From the NCBI RefSeq assembly GCF_008868125.1, contig NZ_WAAQ01000002.1, positions 868,001-932,000 of the forward strand: a DNA stretch of 64,000 nt, read 5' to 3'. A program made the translations under genes and the position numbers. Each line of letters opens with the position of its first letter. Position 1 is the stretch's first letter. Below are positions 36,206-45,998 of the stretch, one piece after another. A model generated the notes under the pieces. It had not been told where the DNA came from. It saw nothing but the letters and a program-made list of their open reading frames with translations, and made no database searches. Origin of the DNA: Microbacterium maritypicum (GTDB taxonomy: Bacteria > Actinomycetota > Actinomycetes > Actinomycetales > Microbacteriaceae).

Positions 36206-37720
36206 ATGAAGCTCGAACTTCGCGGCATCACCAAGCGATTCGGCACCCTCGTTGCCAACGACCACATCGATCTCGTGGTCGAACCGGGTGAGATCCACGC
36301 GCTCCTCGGTGAGAACGGCGCAGGCAAGTCCACCCTCATGAACGTGCTCTACGGCCTGTATCAGGCCGACGAGGGCGAGATCCTCCTCGATGACGAGGTG
36401 CAGCGCTTCCGCGGTCCCGGTGACGCGATGGCTGCGGGGATCGGCATGGTCCACCAGCACTTCATGCTCGTCCCGGTGTTCACCGTGGCCGAGAACGTGA
36501 TGCTCGGACACGAACAGACCAAGGCCCTCGGCACGCTCGACATCGCGAAGGCGCGAGAGCACGTGCGATCGGTCGCCGCCCGCTTCGGTTTCGACATCGA
36601 CCCCGACGCCCTCGTCGGAGACCTTCCCGTCGGCGTGCAGCAGCGCGTCGAGATCATCAAGGCGCTGTCGCGCGACGCGAAGGTGCTCGTGTTCGACGAG
36701 CCCACGGCCGTGCTCACGCCGCAGGAGACCGACGAGCTGATGAGCATCATGCGTCAGCTGCGCGACGAGGGCACGGCGATCGTGTTCATCACGCACAAGC
36801 TGCGCGAGGTCCGCGAGGTCGCCGACAAGATCACCATCATCCGTCTCGGCCGCGTCGTCGGCGAGGCGTCCCCGACCGCGACCAACGGCGAGCTCGCCTC
36901 GCTCATGGTCGGCCGAGCCGTCGAGCTCACCGTGCACAAGGAACCGCCGCGCCTGGGCGAGGGCGGATTCGAAGTCAAGGGACTGCGCGTGCTCACTCCC
37001 ACCGGGGCCATCGTCGTCGATGGTGTCGACTTCGCCGTCCGACCGGGAGAGGTGCTCGCGATCGCGGGTGTCCAGGGCAACGGCCAGACCGAGCTCGTGG
37101 AGGCCATCGTCGGCCTCGCCGCCCGCGTCGAAGGCAGCATCGAGCTCGACGGCAACGAGCTCGTCGGCAAGAGCGTGCGCGCGATCCTCGACGCCGGAGT
37201 CGGCTTCGTGCCGGAAGACCGCACGGAAGACGGCCTGGTGGCCGGTTTCTCCGTCGCGGAGAACCTGATCCTCGACCGTTCGGACGACCCGGCGTTCAGT
37301 CGCGCGGGAACACTGCGGCGCTCGGTGCTCGACGAGTTCGCCCGTGCGCGCATCAAGGAGTACGACATCCGCACCCAGGGTCCGGAGACGGCCGCAGGAA
37401 CACTGTCCGGCGGAAACCAGCAGAAGGTCGTCATCGCCAGGGAGATGAGCCGCGATCTGCGCCTCCTCGTCGCGGCGCAGCCCACCCGTGGTGTCGACGT
37501 CGGCTCGATCGAGTTCATCCACAAGCGGATCATCGAGACGCGCGACGCGGGTGTGCCCGTGATCGTCGTCTCCACGGAGCTCGACGAGGTCGCAGCTCTC
37601 GCCGATCGGATCGCGGTCATGTACCGCGGCACGATCGTCGGCATCGTCCCCGGCGACACGCCTCGGGAGACGCTCGGACTCATGATGGCCGGAGCGGCCG
37701 AAGGGGAGGTGGCCGCGTGA
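36206..37720 (+). CDS. Nucleoside ABC transporter ATP-binding protein (two ATPase domains)
   Basis: 504 residues with two fused nucleotide-binding domains. The first has Walker A GENGAGKST and Walker B VLVFDEP but the signature reads PVGVQQR. The second has a degenerate Walker A (GVQGNGQTE) and AAQPTRGVD in place of DEP, but a good signature LSGGNQQK. This complementary split is the norm for the NupO/RbsA-like family. It energises the two permeases that follow. The stop overlaps the first permease start (GTGA). Confidence 0.94.
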   Translation: MKLELRGITKRFGTLVANDHIDLVVEPGEIHALLGENGAGKSTLMNVLYGLYQADEGEILLDDEVQRFRGPGDAMAAGIGMVHQHFMLVPVFTVAENVMLGHEQTKALGTLDIAKAREHVRSVAARFGFDIDPDALVGDLPVGVQQRVEIIKALSRDAKVLVFDEPTAVLTPQETDELMSIMRQLRDEGTAIVFITHKLREVREVADKITIIRLGRVVGEASPTATNGELASLMVGRAVELTVHKEPPRLGEGGFEVKGLRVLTPTGAIVVDGVDFAVRPGEVLAIAGVQGNGQTELVEAIVGLAARVEGSIELDGNELVGKSVRAILDAGVGFVPEDRTEDGLVAGFSVAENLILDRSDDPAFSRAGTLRRSVLDEFARARIKEYDIRTQGPETAAGTLSGGNQQKVVIAREMSRDLRLLVAAQPTRGVDVGSIEFIHKRIIETRDAGVPVIVVSTELDEVAALADRIAVMYRGTIVGIVPGDTPRETLGLMMAGAAEGEVAA

Positions 37721-39036
37721 GCGGAGCGACACCCGGCGCAGGAGATGTGACCAAGGGGATTCCGCCGCAGGAGCTCAGCACGAGCACCGGCACGGTCCCG
37801 CGCGACCCCTCCGATGTGCCGCCGCCCCCGCGCGGCAACGTCATCCTCAAAGAGATCCTCCGCGGCAATGCGGTCACCACGATCCTCGCGATCGTGCTGG
37901 CACTCATCGTCGGCGGCGTCCTGATCGCCTTCACGAACGAAGACGTGCTGGAAGCATCCGTCTACTTCTTCGCACAGCCCGGTGATACGTTCGCCGCCGC
38001 GTGGAACGCCGTCTACAACGGGTACGAGGCCCTGGTCCGCGGAGCGATCTTCAACGCCCGCGGCGCGGACTTCGCGGCGCAGATCCGACCGCTGACCAAC
38101 ACGCTCGGCTTCGCGGCGCCGCTCATCGCGGCCGGCCTCGGCGTGGCGCTGGCATTCCGCGTCGGCCTGTTCAACATCGGTGCTCGCGGCCAGATGCTCA
38201 TCGGTGTGGCCGTCGCCGCACTGCTGACGTTCTCGCTCGACCTGCCGATCTGGTTGCACATCCCGGTCACGCTCATCGCCGGCATCGCGGGCGGTGCGCT
38301 CTGGGGCGCGATCGCGGGACTCATCAAGGCGCGCACGGGTGCGCACGAGGTGATCCTCACGATCATGCTGAACTACATCGCGTACTACCTGCTGCTGTGG
38401 ATGATCCGCACCCCGGGTCTGCTGCAGAAGCCGGGGACGAACCAGGCGCTCGGATCGGCGACGCCGGAGAGCGCCCAGTTCCCGACGCTGCTCGGACCGC
38501 AGTTCCCGTTGCTCGACCTCGGTTTCGTGATCGTGATCGTGGCGACCCTGTTCGTCTGGTGGCTCATCGAGCGCTCGTCGCTCGGCATGCGCATGCGCGC
38601 CGTGGGGGAGAACCCGCACGCTGCGCGCGCCGCGGGCATCAGCGTCCAGCGCGTCTACGTCTACGCCATGCTCTTCGCAGGTGGCCTCGCCGGTCTCGCG
38701 GGCATGAACCAGATCCAGGGCGCGGTCACCACGGGCGTCACCGAGACCATCGATGCCGGGATCGGCTTCGACGCGATCACCGTCGCCCTCCTCGGCCGCA
38801 GCCGCGCCTGGGGCACGTTCGCCGCCGGCATCCTGTTCGGCGCGCTCAAGGCAGGGTCCTTCTCCATGCAGGCGCAGGACATCCCGGTCGACATCGTGCT
38901 CGTCGTGCAGTCGCTCGTGGTGCTGTTCATCGCCGCGCCGCCGCTGCTGCGCGCGGTGTTCTTCCTCCCGAAGACCGATATCGAGAAGGCGGCCAGGCTC
39001 AGAGCCAAGGCCGCGAAGAAGGCGGTGGCGGCATGA
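37717..39036 (+). CDS. Nucleoside ABC transporter permease 1
   Basis: 439 residues, BPD_transp_2 family. A cytoplasmic N-terminal tail of ~45 residues, Pro-rich, is followed by about nine membrane helices, with the conserved FRVGLFNIGARGQM near residue 146 and the AVGENPHAARAAGI coupling helix near residue 288. The long N-terminal tail is usual for actinobacterial NupP-like permeases. It overlaps both neighbours by 4 nt. Confidence 0.92.
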   Translation: MSGATPGAGDVTKGIPPQELSTSTGTVPRDPSDVPPPPRGNVILKEILRGNAVTTILAIVLALIVGGVLIAFTNEDVLEASVYFFAQPGDTFAAAWNAVYNGYEALVRGAIFNARGADFAAQIRPLTNTLGFAAPLIAAGLGVALAFRVGLFNIGARGQMLIGVAVAALLTFSLDLPIWLHIPVTLIAGIAGGALWGAIAGLIKARTGAHEVILTIMLNYIAYYLLLWMIRTPGLLQKPGTNQALGSATPESAQFPTLLGPQFPLLDLGFVIVIVATLFVWWLIERSSLGMRMRAVGENPHAARAAGISVQRVYVYAMLFAGGLAGLAGMNQIQGAVTTGVTETIDAGIGFDAITVALLGRSRAWGTFAAGILFGALKAGSFSMQAQDIPVDIVLVVQSLVVLFIAAPPLLRAVFFLPKTDIEKAARLRAKAAKKAVAA

Positions 39037-40319
39037 TGTCCCTCGTGCAGACTCAGGCCGCCGACGGCACGGTCCAGCTGGCGACCGTGAAGGAACGGCA
39101 CCTCAAGGCGCCGATCGTTCTCGCCGGCGCCACCGTGCTCCTCGCGCTGCTGTTCCTGTTCGTGCCGCGCGACGGCACCAGCACGTTCCGCCTCTCCGAC
39201 CAGTCCTCGGCGCTCGCGCTGCCGGACGTGGCGCTGCCCACGGCTTCGACCTTCTGGGTCGTGATCGGCATCCTCGTGGTGCTGACGGTGGGGGCGTTCC
39301 TTCGGGCATGGACCTACCGTGCGCCCTCGCTGTGGCTGGTGATCGCGTTCAGTGTGCTGGCCGTGTTCGCGTTCCTCGTCTGGGCGGCCGCCGGCGGTCT
39401 CGTGCCCGTCACGAGCCTGCTGTTCGGTGCGGTCTCGCTCTCGGTGCCCCTGGTCTTCGGAGCTCTCGGCGGCGTCATCGGCGAGCGTGCCGGCGTCGTG
39501 AACGTCGCGATCGAGGGGCAGCTGCTCCTGGGCGCGTTCTCCGCGGCGCTCCTGTCGAGCATCACGGGCAACCCGTTCGTCGGTCTCGTCGGCGCCATGA
39601 TCGGCGGCGTCCTGGTGGCGAGTGTGCTCGCCGCATTCGCGATCAAGTACCTCGTCGAGCAGGTCATCGTCGGTGTCGTGCTCAACGTGCTCGTCACCGG
39701 TCTCACGGGCTTCCTCTACGGCGCGCTGCTCGCTCCGAACGAGGCGACGCTGAACAGGCCGGTGCGCTTCCCGCGCGTCGAGATCCCGGTGCTCAGCGAC
39801 ATCCCGATCATCGGACCGGTGCTGTTCAACCAGACGTTCATCGGGTACCTGATGTTCATCACCGTCGGCGTCGTGGCCTGGGGCCTCTACCGCACCCGGT
39901 GGGGTCTGCGGCTGCGTGCCGTCGGTGAGCACCCGCAGGCTGCGGACACCGTGGGCATCAAGGTGAACCCGACCCGGTTCTGGAACGTGCTGCTCGCCGG
40001 CGCGATCGCGGGCATGGGCGGCGCGTACTTCACCCTCGTCTCGGTCCCGCAGTTCGGAAAGGACATGACGGCCGGGCTCGGCTTCATCGCCCTTGCCGCG
40101 GTGATCTTCGGACGCTGGGACCCGATCCGCGCGACGCTCGCGGCGCTGCTGTTCGGATTCGCCACCAACCTGCAGAACCTGCTGTCGATCCTGAAGACGC
40201 CCATCCCGGGTGAGTTCATGCTGATGCTGCCCTACGTGGTGACGCTGCTCGCGGTCGCCGGGTTCGCCGGGCAGATCAAGGCGCCTGCCGCCGACGGCAA
40301 GCCCTACATCAAGTCGTAG
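39033..40319 (+). CDS. Nucleoside ABC transporter permease 2
   Basis: 428 residues from ATG 39033, overlapping the previous stop (ATGA). It has about ten membrane helices; GERAGVVNVAIEGQLLLG near residue 149 and LRAVGEHPQAADTVGI are the family motifs that mirror permease 1. The first ~110 residues hold two or three extra helices. It completes the importer. Confidence 0.92.
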   Translation: MMSLVQTQAADGTVQLATVKERHLKAPIVLAGATVLLALLFLFVPRDGTSTFRLSDQSSALALPDVALPTASTFWVVIGILVVLTVGAFLRAWTYRAPSLWLVIAFSVLAVFAFLVWAAAGGLVPVTSLLFGAVSLSVPLVFGALGGVIGERAGVVNVAIEGQLLLGAFSAALLSSITGNPFVGLVGAMIGGVLVASVLAAFAIKYLVEQVIVGVVLNVLVTGLTGFLYGALLAPNEATLNRPVRFPRVEIPVLSDIPIIGPVLFNQTFIGYLMFITVGVVAWGLYRTRWGLRLRAVGEHPQAADTVGIKVNPTRFWNVLLAGAIAGMGGAYFTLVSVPQFGKDMTAGLGFIALAAVIFGRWDPIRATLAALLFGFATNLQNLLSILKTPIPGEFMLMLPYVVTLLAVAGFAGQIKAPAADGKPYIKS

Positions 40320-40345
40320 CCCTGCAGGGAAGAGAGAACATCGCA

Positions 40346-40744
40346 ATGACGGACATCGACTGGGATGAACTGCGCCAGGTCGCAACTGACGCCATGACCA
40401 AGGCGTACGCGCCGTACTCCCGCTATCGCGTGGGTGCGGCCGCCCTGGTCGGCGACGGCCGCATCGTGGCCGGCTGCAACGTCGAGAACGCCTCCTACGG
40501 CGTGACGTTGTGCGCCGAGTGCGCTCTGGTCGGCGACCTGCACATGTCCGGCGGCGGCCAGCTCGTCGCGTTCGTGTGCGTCAACAACGAGGGGCAGACC
40601 ATCATGCCGTGCGGACGCTGTCGCCAGCTGCTGTTCGAGCACGCGATGCCCGGGATGCTGCTGGAGACCGTCTCCGGCATCCGCACGATCGACGAGGTGC
40701 TGCCCGACGCATTCGGGCCGCGCGACCTGGAGGAAGCACGATGA
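40346..40744 (+). CDS. cdd: Cytidine deaminase
   Basis: 132 residues, the homotetrameric type. CAEC (within the GVTLCAECAL block) and PCGRCRQLL provide three Cys zinc ligands and the catalytic Glu; NVENASYG is the substrate loop. It deaminates cytidine and deoxycytidine. It is the first enzyme gene after the importer and overlaps deoA by 4 nt. Confidence 0.96.
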   Translation: MTDIDWDELRQVATDAMTKAYAPYSRYRVGAAALVGDGRIVAGCNVENASYGVTLCAECALVGDLHMSGGGQLVAFVCVNNEGQTIMPCGRCRQLLFEHAMPGMLLETVSGIRTIDEVLPDAFGPRDLEEAR

Positions 40745-42054
40745 CCGCTGCACAGGCTCAGGGAGCCATCGAACCGTTCGACGCGATCGATGTGATCCGC
40801 GCCAAGCGCGACGGCGGTGCCGTGCCGGAGCCCGCGCTTCGCTGGATGGTCGACGCCTACACGCGCGGCTACGTCTCCGACGCGCAGATGGCGTCGTTCG
40901 CGATGGCCATCTTCCAGCGCGGCATGGAGCGCGATGAGATCCGCGTGCTGACCGACGCGATGATCGCCTCGGGGGAGCGGATGAGCTTCGCCTCTCTCGG
41001 CAAGCGCACCGTCGACAAGCACTCCACCGGCGGCGTCGGCGACAAGATCACGCTGCCGCTCGCGCCTCTGGTCGCCTCGTTCGGCGTGGCCGTGCCGCAG
41101 CTGAGCGGTCGTGGACTCGGCCACACCGGTGGCACGCTCGACAAGCTCGAGTCGATCCCCGGATGGCGCGCCGCTCTCAGCAACGAGGAGATGTTCGCGC
41201 AGATGCAGGGCGACGTCGGCGCGGTCATCTGCGCGGCCGGCTCCGGGCTCGCCCCCGCGGACAAGAAGCTGTACGCACTGCGCGACGTCACCGGCACGGT
41301 CGAGGCGATCCCGCTGATCGCATCGAGCATCATGTCCAAGAAGATCGCCGAGGGCACGGACGCTCTCGTGCTCGACGTGAAGTTCGGATCCGGCGCATTC
41401 ATGCAGGACATCGATCGCGCCCGCGAGCTGGCACGCACGATGGTCGCGCTCGGCACCGACTCGGGTGTCGCGACGACGGCGCTGCTGACCGACATGAATG
41501 TGCCGCTCGGGCTCGCGATCGGCAACGCCAACGAGGTCAGGGAGTCCGTCGAGATCCTCGCCGGCGGCGGACCGTCGGATGTGCGCGAGCTGACGATCGC
41601 CCTGGCACGCGAGATGCTCGCCCTCGCCGGGCAGCCGGATGCCGACGTGGAGGCCGCCCTCGATGACGGACGCGCGATGGACACCTGGAAGGCGATGATC
41701 CGCGCCCAGGACGGCGACCCGGATGCCGCTCTTCCGACGGCTCGCGAGACCCACCAGGTGCTCGCACCGGCCGATGGCATCGTCACGCGCATGGACGCCC
41801 TCCCGTTCGGCGTCGCCGCGTGGCGTCTGGGTGCGGGGCGCGCCAGGGCACAGGACCCGGTGATCTTCGAGGCTGGCATCGATCTGCACGCGAAGCCGGG
41901 TGACCGCGTCGTCGCCGGCCAGCCGCTCTTCACGCTCTCCGCCGCGGACGACGCCCGATTCGGCAGGGCGCTCGACGCTCTCGAGGGCTCCTGGGCGATC
42001 GGAGACGAGGCTCCGGTCACCGGTCCCATCGTCCGCGAGCGCATCACGGCGTGA
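40741..42054 (+). CDS. deoA: Thymidine phosphorylase
   Basis: 437 residues. Phosphate and substrate motifs KHSTGGVGDK and SGRGLGHTGGTLDKLES are intact. It splits thymidine/deoxyuridine to base and deoxyribose-1-phosphate. The ATG overlaps the cdd stop. Order cdd-deoA-add follows that of mycobacteria. Confidence 0.96.
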   Translation: MTAAQAQGAIEPFDAIDVIRAKRDGGAVPEPALRWMVDAYTRGYVSDAQMASFAMAIFQRGMERDEIRVLTDAMIASGERMSFASLGKRTVDKHSTGGVGDKITLPLAPLVASFGVAVPQLSGRGLGHTGGTLDKLESIPGWRAALSNEEMFAQMQGDVGAVICAAGSGLAPADKKLYALRDVTGTVEAIPLIASSIMSKKIAEGTDALVLDVKFGSGAFMQDIDRARELARTMVALGTDSGVATTALLTDMNVPLGLAIGNANEVRESVEILAGGGPSDVRELTIALAREMLALAGQPDADVEAALDDGRAMDTWKAMIRAQDGDPDAALPTARETHQVLAPADGIVTRMDALPFGVAAWRLGAGRARAQDPVIFEAGIDLHAKPGDRVVAGQPLFTLSAADDARFGRALDALEGSWAIGDEAPVTGPIVRERITA

Positions 42055-42065
42055 CCTTCGACCGC

Positions 42066-42071
42066 TAGCCT
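42066..42071 (+). promoter_or_regulatory. Possible internal promoter of add
   Basis: TAGCCT 33 nt upstream of the add ATG, leaving a short leader with its GAGAGGA ribosome site. This could allow add to be made without the importer. Confidence 0.45.
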
Positions 42072-42104
42072 GAACTGAGCACATCCGCGACCGAGAGGAT
42101 CACC

Positions 42105-43220
42105 ATGTCGATCGATGCGAACGGCGACGTCACGCTTCAGGGCGTCTCCCTGCGGAGCCTGCCCAAGGTCTCGCTGCACGACCACCTCGACGGCGCGCTG
42201 CGGCCCGCCACGATCATCGAGCTCGCGGACGCGACCGGCCTGGAGGTGCCGGAATCCGAGCCGGCTGCTCTCGGGTCGTGGTTCGCGAAGCAGAGCGACT
42301 CCGGCTCGCTGGTCGAGTACCTCAAGACGTTCGACCTCACGACCGCGGTGATGCAGACGCAGGAGGGCCTCACCCGGGTGGCGCGCGAGTTCGTGCAGGA
42401 CCTCGCGGCCGACGGCGTGATCTACGGCGAGGTGCGCTGGGCCCCCGAGCAGCACCTGGCTCGCGGCCTCACCCTCGAGCAGACCGTGGAAGCCGTGCAG
42501 CAGGGCATCGAGGAAGGCGAGGATGCCGCGGACCGCGCGGGACGCAGCATCCGTGTCGGCCAGCTGATCACCGCCATGCGGCACACCGACCGTGCCCTCG
42601 AGATCGCCGAGCTCGCGGTCGACTTCCGCGGCCGCGGCGCCGTGGGCTTCGACATCGCCGGTCCCGAAGACGGCTTCCCGCCGTCGAACCACCGCAAGGC
42701 GTTCGACTTCCTCGCCGAGAACTTCTTCCCCGTCACGGTGCATGCGGGAGAGGCGGCAGGCCCCGCCTCCATCCGCTCGGCTCTGCTGGACGGACGCGCA
42801 CTGCGGCTCGGACACGGTGTGCGCATCGCGGAGGACCTGGATGTCATCACGCAGGAGGGCGACGAGGTGCAGGTGCAGTTCGGCGACCTCGCGCGCTGGG
42901 TCCGCGACCGTGAGATCCCGCTCGAGCTCTCGCCGTCGTCGAACCTGCAGACCGGTGCGATCGCCGCGTGGGGCAACACCATGGTGGATCACCCCTTCGA
43001 CCTGCTGTACCAGCTCGGATTCGCGGTCACCGTGAACGTCGACAACCGCACCATGAGCGCCACCTCTCTCACCCGTGAGCTCGCGCTGCTGGTGGAGGCG
43101 TTCGAGTACGATCTCGACGACCTCGAGACGTTCCAGTTCAACGCCGCAGCCGCAGCATTCCTCCCGGTCGAGGAGCGGGAGGAGCTCGTCGAGATGATCG
43201 CCGAGGGCTTCGACGCCTGA
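42105..43220 (+). CDS. add: Adenosine deaminase
   Basis: 371 residues. Zinc and catalytic residues are in SLHDHLDGALR (His-x-His), VHAGEAAG (His, Glu), GHGVRI and VNVDNRTMS (Asp), the last being the actinobacterial form. It converts adenosine to inosine for the purine nucleoside phosphorylase encoded at 58805. Its stop overlaps the next ATG (TGATG). Confidence 0.95.
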   Translation: MSIDANGDVTLQGVSLRSLPKVSLHDHLDGALRPATIIELADATGLEVPESEPAALGSWFAKQSDSGSLVEYLKTFDLTTAVMQTQEGLTRVAREFVQDLAADGVIYGEVRWAPEQHLARGLTLEQTVEAVQQGIEEGEDAADRAGRSIRVGQLITAMRHTDRALEIAELAVDFRGRGAVGFDIAGPEDGFPPSNHRKAFDFLAENFFPVTVHAGEAAGPASIRSALLDGRALRLGHGVRIAEDLDVITQEGDEVQVQFGDLARWVRDREIPLELSPSSNLQTGAIAAWGNTMVDHPFDLLYQLGFAVTVNVDNRTMSATSLTRELALLVEAFEYDLDDLETFQFNAAAAAFLPVEEREELVEMIAEGFDA

Positions 43221-44329
43221 TGATGGCTTCCGGGGGGAAGCGGCGCTCGCGTGCCGCGATCATCATCAGCGCCGCCGTGGCGGTCGTCGTCGTCGGAGGA
43301 GCGGCAGCCGCGTTAGTGTGGTTCACCCGCACGCCGGAGAACACGGTCCCGAAGGCGCAGCCCGAGGCGATCGAGCATCCGCTGACGCCGGCGGAGCAGA
43401 TCGTGGCGGACGCGAACGACCCGCGTGCGTGTGCGGTCACGTTCACGGGCGAAGGTGCTCCTGCGGAGCCGATGCTGCAGTTCCAGGAAGCTCTGTATCA
43501 GGGACTGCCCATCCCGCAGCTCGACGGCCGGGTCTTCGCCGGCTGGTACCCGAGCGCGGCGGATGCGGGAGCTTTCGCGGTCGCAGCCCGCGTGAACGGC
43601 GCCGACCCCGTGGTGTGCGTGGATCAGCAGGTCGAGCTCTTCGCCGCCTGGAAGACGCCGGAGGAGAACGCCGCGGAAGACGTGCGGGTGCCCATCCTCA
43701 TGTACCACCAGTTCACGGCCGAACCCGAGGGCGAGAAGGGCTGGCTGCGCGGCAACTACGCGTACATCGGAGACTTCGACGCGCAGATGAACCACATCGC
43801 GACCACGGGCTTCTATCTGCCGACGTGGGATGAGCTCAGCGCCTTCATCGACGGGCGGCTCTCGCTGCCGGCGAAGAGCGTGATCATCACCGACGACGAC
43901 GCCGATCAGACGTGGTTCGACCTCGCGGTACCGGTCGTCGACAAATACAAGGTGCTCTCGACGTCGTTCATGATCACGGCCTATCGGCAGGATCCGGCAC
44001 CGTCGATCTACGTGCAGCGCCGCTCGCACACCCACGACATGCACCAGGCCGGCGACAACGGCAAGGGCCGGATGGTCAACTGGAGCGCCGATCAGATCGC
44101 GGCCGACCTCACGACCTCGGCCGACATCCTCGGCGTGGGTCAGGTGGTCGCGTACCCCTACGGGCACTACAACGACACGACCAAGCAGGGCGTCGCCCAG
44201 GCCGGCTACGAGATGGGTCGCACCATCGAACCCGGATACGTGAAGATCGGCACGGACAAGCTCGCTCTTCCCGTGGTGCGCATCGACTACGGCATGGGGT
44301 TGGACGCGCTGGTCTCCCGCATCGGCTGA
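43220..44329 (+). CDS. Membrane-anchored polysaccharide-deacetylase-like protein
   Basis: 369 residues with one N-terminal transmembrane helix (about 13-35) and an extracellular domain. The NodB-type deacetylase fold is shown by VPILMYHQF near residue 155, VIITDDDADQTW (in place of the usual TFDDG), SHTHDMH as the metal-His motif and YPYGHYN. Replacement of the Phe and Gly around the catalytic Asp is unusual, but Asp residues remain, so activity on cell-wall glycan is possible. It is coupled to add, which is probably coincidental to function. Confidence 0.75.
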   Translation: MMASGGKRRSRAAIIISAAVAVVVVGGAAAALVWFTRTPENTVPKAQPEAIEHPLTPAEQIVADANDPRACAVTFTGEGAPAEPMLQFQEALYQGLPIPQLDGRVFAGWYPSAADAGAFAVAARVNGADPVVCVDQQVELFAAWKTPEENAAEDVRVPILMYHQFTAEPEGEKGWLRGNYAYIGDFDAQMNHIATTGFYLPTWDELSAFIDGRLSLPAKSVIITDDDADQTWFDLAVPVVDKYKVLSTSFMITAYRQDPAPSIYVQRRSHTHDMHQAGDNGKGRMVNWSADQIAADLTTSADILGVGQVVAYPYGHYNDTTKQGVAQAGYEMGRTIEPGYVKIGTDKLALPVVRIDYGMGLDALVSRIG

Positions 44330-44342
44330 GGGGACCGCACGG

Positions 44343-44348
44343 CAGGAT
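44343..44348 (+). promoter_or_regulatory. Possible leaderless -10 box of the PfkB kinase gene
   Basis: CAGGAT, 6 nt before the ATG at 44355; the first base departs from TANNNT. Confidence 0.35.
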
Positions 44349-44354
44349 GGTGTC

Positions 44355-45236
44355 ATGCCTCCCGCCTCCGAACCCGCGTCCGTCTTCATCGTCGGCCCCG
44401 CGTCGTGGAACCGTATCGTCGTGCTCGATCGGTTGCCGGAACCGGAGCCGCACATGCAGTTCGCCGAGGACACGTGGGAGACGGTCGGCGGGACCAGCGC
44501 CGGCAAAGCGCTCAGCCTGACCGCACTGGGCCGCACGACGCGGCTCCATGCCATCACCGGGACGGACGCGGAGGGCCGACGCGTCCGCGAAGCCCTGCGT
44601 GCCTCCGGTGTGCGGACGCGGTGGAGCGACGGCATCACCGAACGGCATCTGAACCTGATGACACCGGCGGGGGAGCGCGTGTCGCTGTACCTGTCGACGC
44701 CGCAGGAGACGCGAGGAGAGCATGACGAAGAGGTGCGCGACGAGATGACGGCGGCCGATGCCATCGTGCTCGATCTCGCGGCGGAGCCCTTGCGGCTGCT
44801 GCCGGTCGCTCGAGCGACCGGCACTCCGATCTGGGTGGACGTGCACGACTACGACGGTACTGCGCCCTTCCACCGGCCGTTCCTCGACGCCGCTCACGCC
44901 GTGTTCTGCAATGCGGACCGCCTCGATGACCCGGTCGCGTTCCTGCGCTCACGCATCGCGGCGGGGGCCGGCCTCGCCGTGTGCACCCTGGGCGCCGACG
45001 GGGCGGTGGCGATCGACGGGAACGGAGAATTGCACCGGGTTCCGGCTGCGCCCGTGGAGGTCGTCGACACGAACGGCGCCGGTGATGCCTTCCTGGCCGG
45101 CGTGCTCGATGCGCGTCTCGACGGGGCGGACGTCACCGCCGCACTCGGAGCAGGGGCCCGAGCCGCGGCATCGGTTCTGCGCACACGGCACCTGCATCCG
45201 CTGCTCGACCCGATCCTCGGGACGGCGGGGGAGTGA
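44355..45236 (+). CDS. PfkB-family carbohydrate kinase
   Basis: 293 residues. The ATP/anion-hole motif DTNGAGDAFLAGVL near residue 236 contains the catalytic Asp, and the N-terminal GPASWNRIVVLDRLP fits the family. Candidate substrates are ribose, a nucleoside, or 2-keto-3-deoxygluconate; nothing in the sequence decides. The ATG lies 6 nt after CAGGAT, a weak leaderless signal. It ends only 3 nt from the convergent hydrolase gene. Confidence 0.85.
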   Translation: MPPASEPASVFIVGPASWNRIVVLDRLPEPEPHMQFAEDTWETVGGTSAGKALSLTALGRTTRLHAITGTDAEGRRVREALRASGVRTRWSDGITERHLNLMTPAGERVSLYLSTPQETRGEHDEEVRDEMTAADAIVLDLAAEPLRLLPVARATGTPIWVDVHDYDGTAPFHRPFLDAAHAVFCNADRLDDPVAFLRSRIAAGAGLAVCTLGADGAVAIDGNGELHRVPAAPVEVVDTNGAGDAFLAGVLDARLDGADVTAALGAGARAAASVLRTRHLHPLLDPILGTAGE

Positions 45237-45239
45237 CCC

Positions 45240-45986
45240 TCACGGGGCGAGTGGCGCGAGGAAGCTCTCGGTGAGACGCGTGACCTCTGCGTGCATCTGC
45301 TCGCGAGAGATCGAGGGAGTGCCGTCCCCGTCCTGCGGGCCGTAGTCGCCGAAGGAGGCGTGCGAAGCGCCGTCGATCTCGACCATGTCGGCGTCGGTGG
45401 GCAGCTGGTCCCGTGCGTCGGCGATCTTCTCCGGGGTGGACAACCCGTCCTCGCTTCCGGACAGGCTGAGGACGGGGAGCCCGCTCTCGGACAGGTCGTT
45501 CGCGCAGTAGGAGGCGAACAGCACGAGCGCATCGGCGTCGGCGGCGAGCTGGCAGGCGCGTACGCCGCCCAGGGAATGACCGCCGACGCTCCAGACATCG
45601 ACGTCGGGGGCCGCAGCTGTGAAGGCATCGAGGCCGCGCGGATCGAAGAACGCCAGGTTCAGCCAGGGTCGGGTGATCACGACGGTGACCCCGTCCTCTG
45701 CGAGCCCCTGCAGTATCGCGGCGTATGCCCAGGGGTCGACCTTGGCTCCGGGGATGAACACCAGTCCGCGCTCCGACGCGCCGTCGGCCGGGGCGAGGAC
45801 GATGCCCTCGTCCGCGTCGGTCACGGTGATCGCCGGGTTCTCTCGCACGGCCGCGAGCGGTTCCGGCTCGGCGGCCATGACGCCGATCTGCGACCACGCG
45901 AGCACGCCGCCGACGGCGAGCACCAGCACGATCGCGACACTCCACAGAACACGCTTCAGGATCCGGCGTCCACGCTTCTTCTGCAT
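45240..45986 (-). CDS. Membrane-anchored alpha/beta hydrolase
   Basis: 248 residues. A basic N terminus (KKRGRRILKR) and one helix (about 13-32) anchor it, with the domain outside. The nucleophile elbow is GGHSLGG near residue 135, an Asp lies in SGSEDGLST and a His in GASHASFG, giving a full triad of the dienelactone-hydrolase-like type. Substrate unknown. TAGCGT lies 6 nt before the ATG, so leaderless. Confidence 0.82.
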   Translation of the reverse strand: MQKKRGRRILKRVLWSVAIVLVLAVGGVLAWSQIGVMAAEPEPLAAVRENPAITVTDADEGIVLAPADGASERGLVFIPGAKVDPWAYAAILQGLAEDGVTVVITRPWLNLAFFDPRGLDAFTAAAPDVDVWSVGGHSLGGVRACQLAADADALVLFASYCANDLSESGLPVLSLSGSEDGLSTPEKIADARDQLPTDADMVEIDGASHASFGDYGPQDGDGTPSISREQMHAEVTRLTESFLAPLAP

Positions 45987-45992
45987 GGCTCC

Positions 45993-45998
45993 ACGCTA
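45993..45998 (-). promoter_or_regulatory. Leaderless -10 box of the hydrolase gene
   Basis: TAGCGT on the minus strand, 6 nt before the ATG at 45986. Confidence 0.55.

Noticed and set aside
34790..37732. Minus-strand open frame of 980 codons opposite the BMP and ATPase genes
   Set aside because: Antisense shadow of strongly recognisable genes, no ribosome site and no domain.
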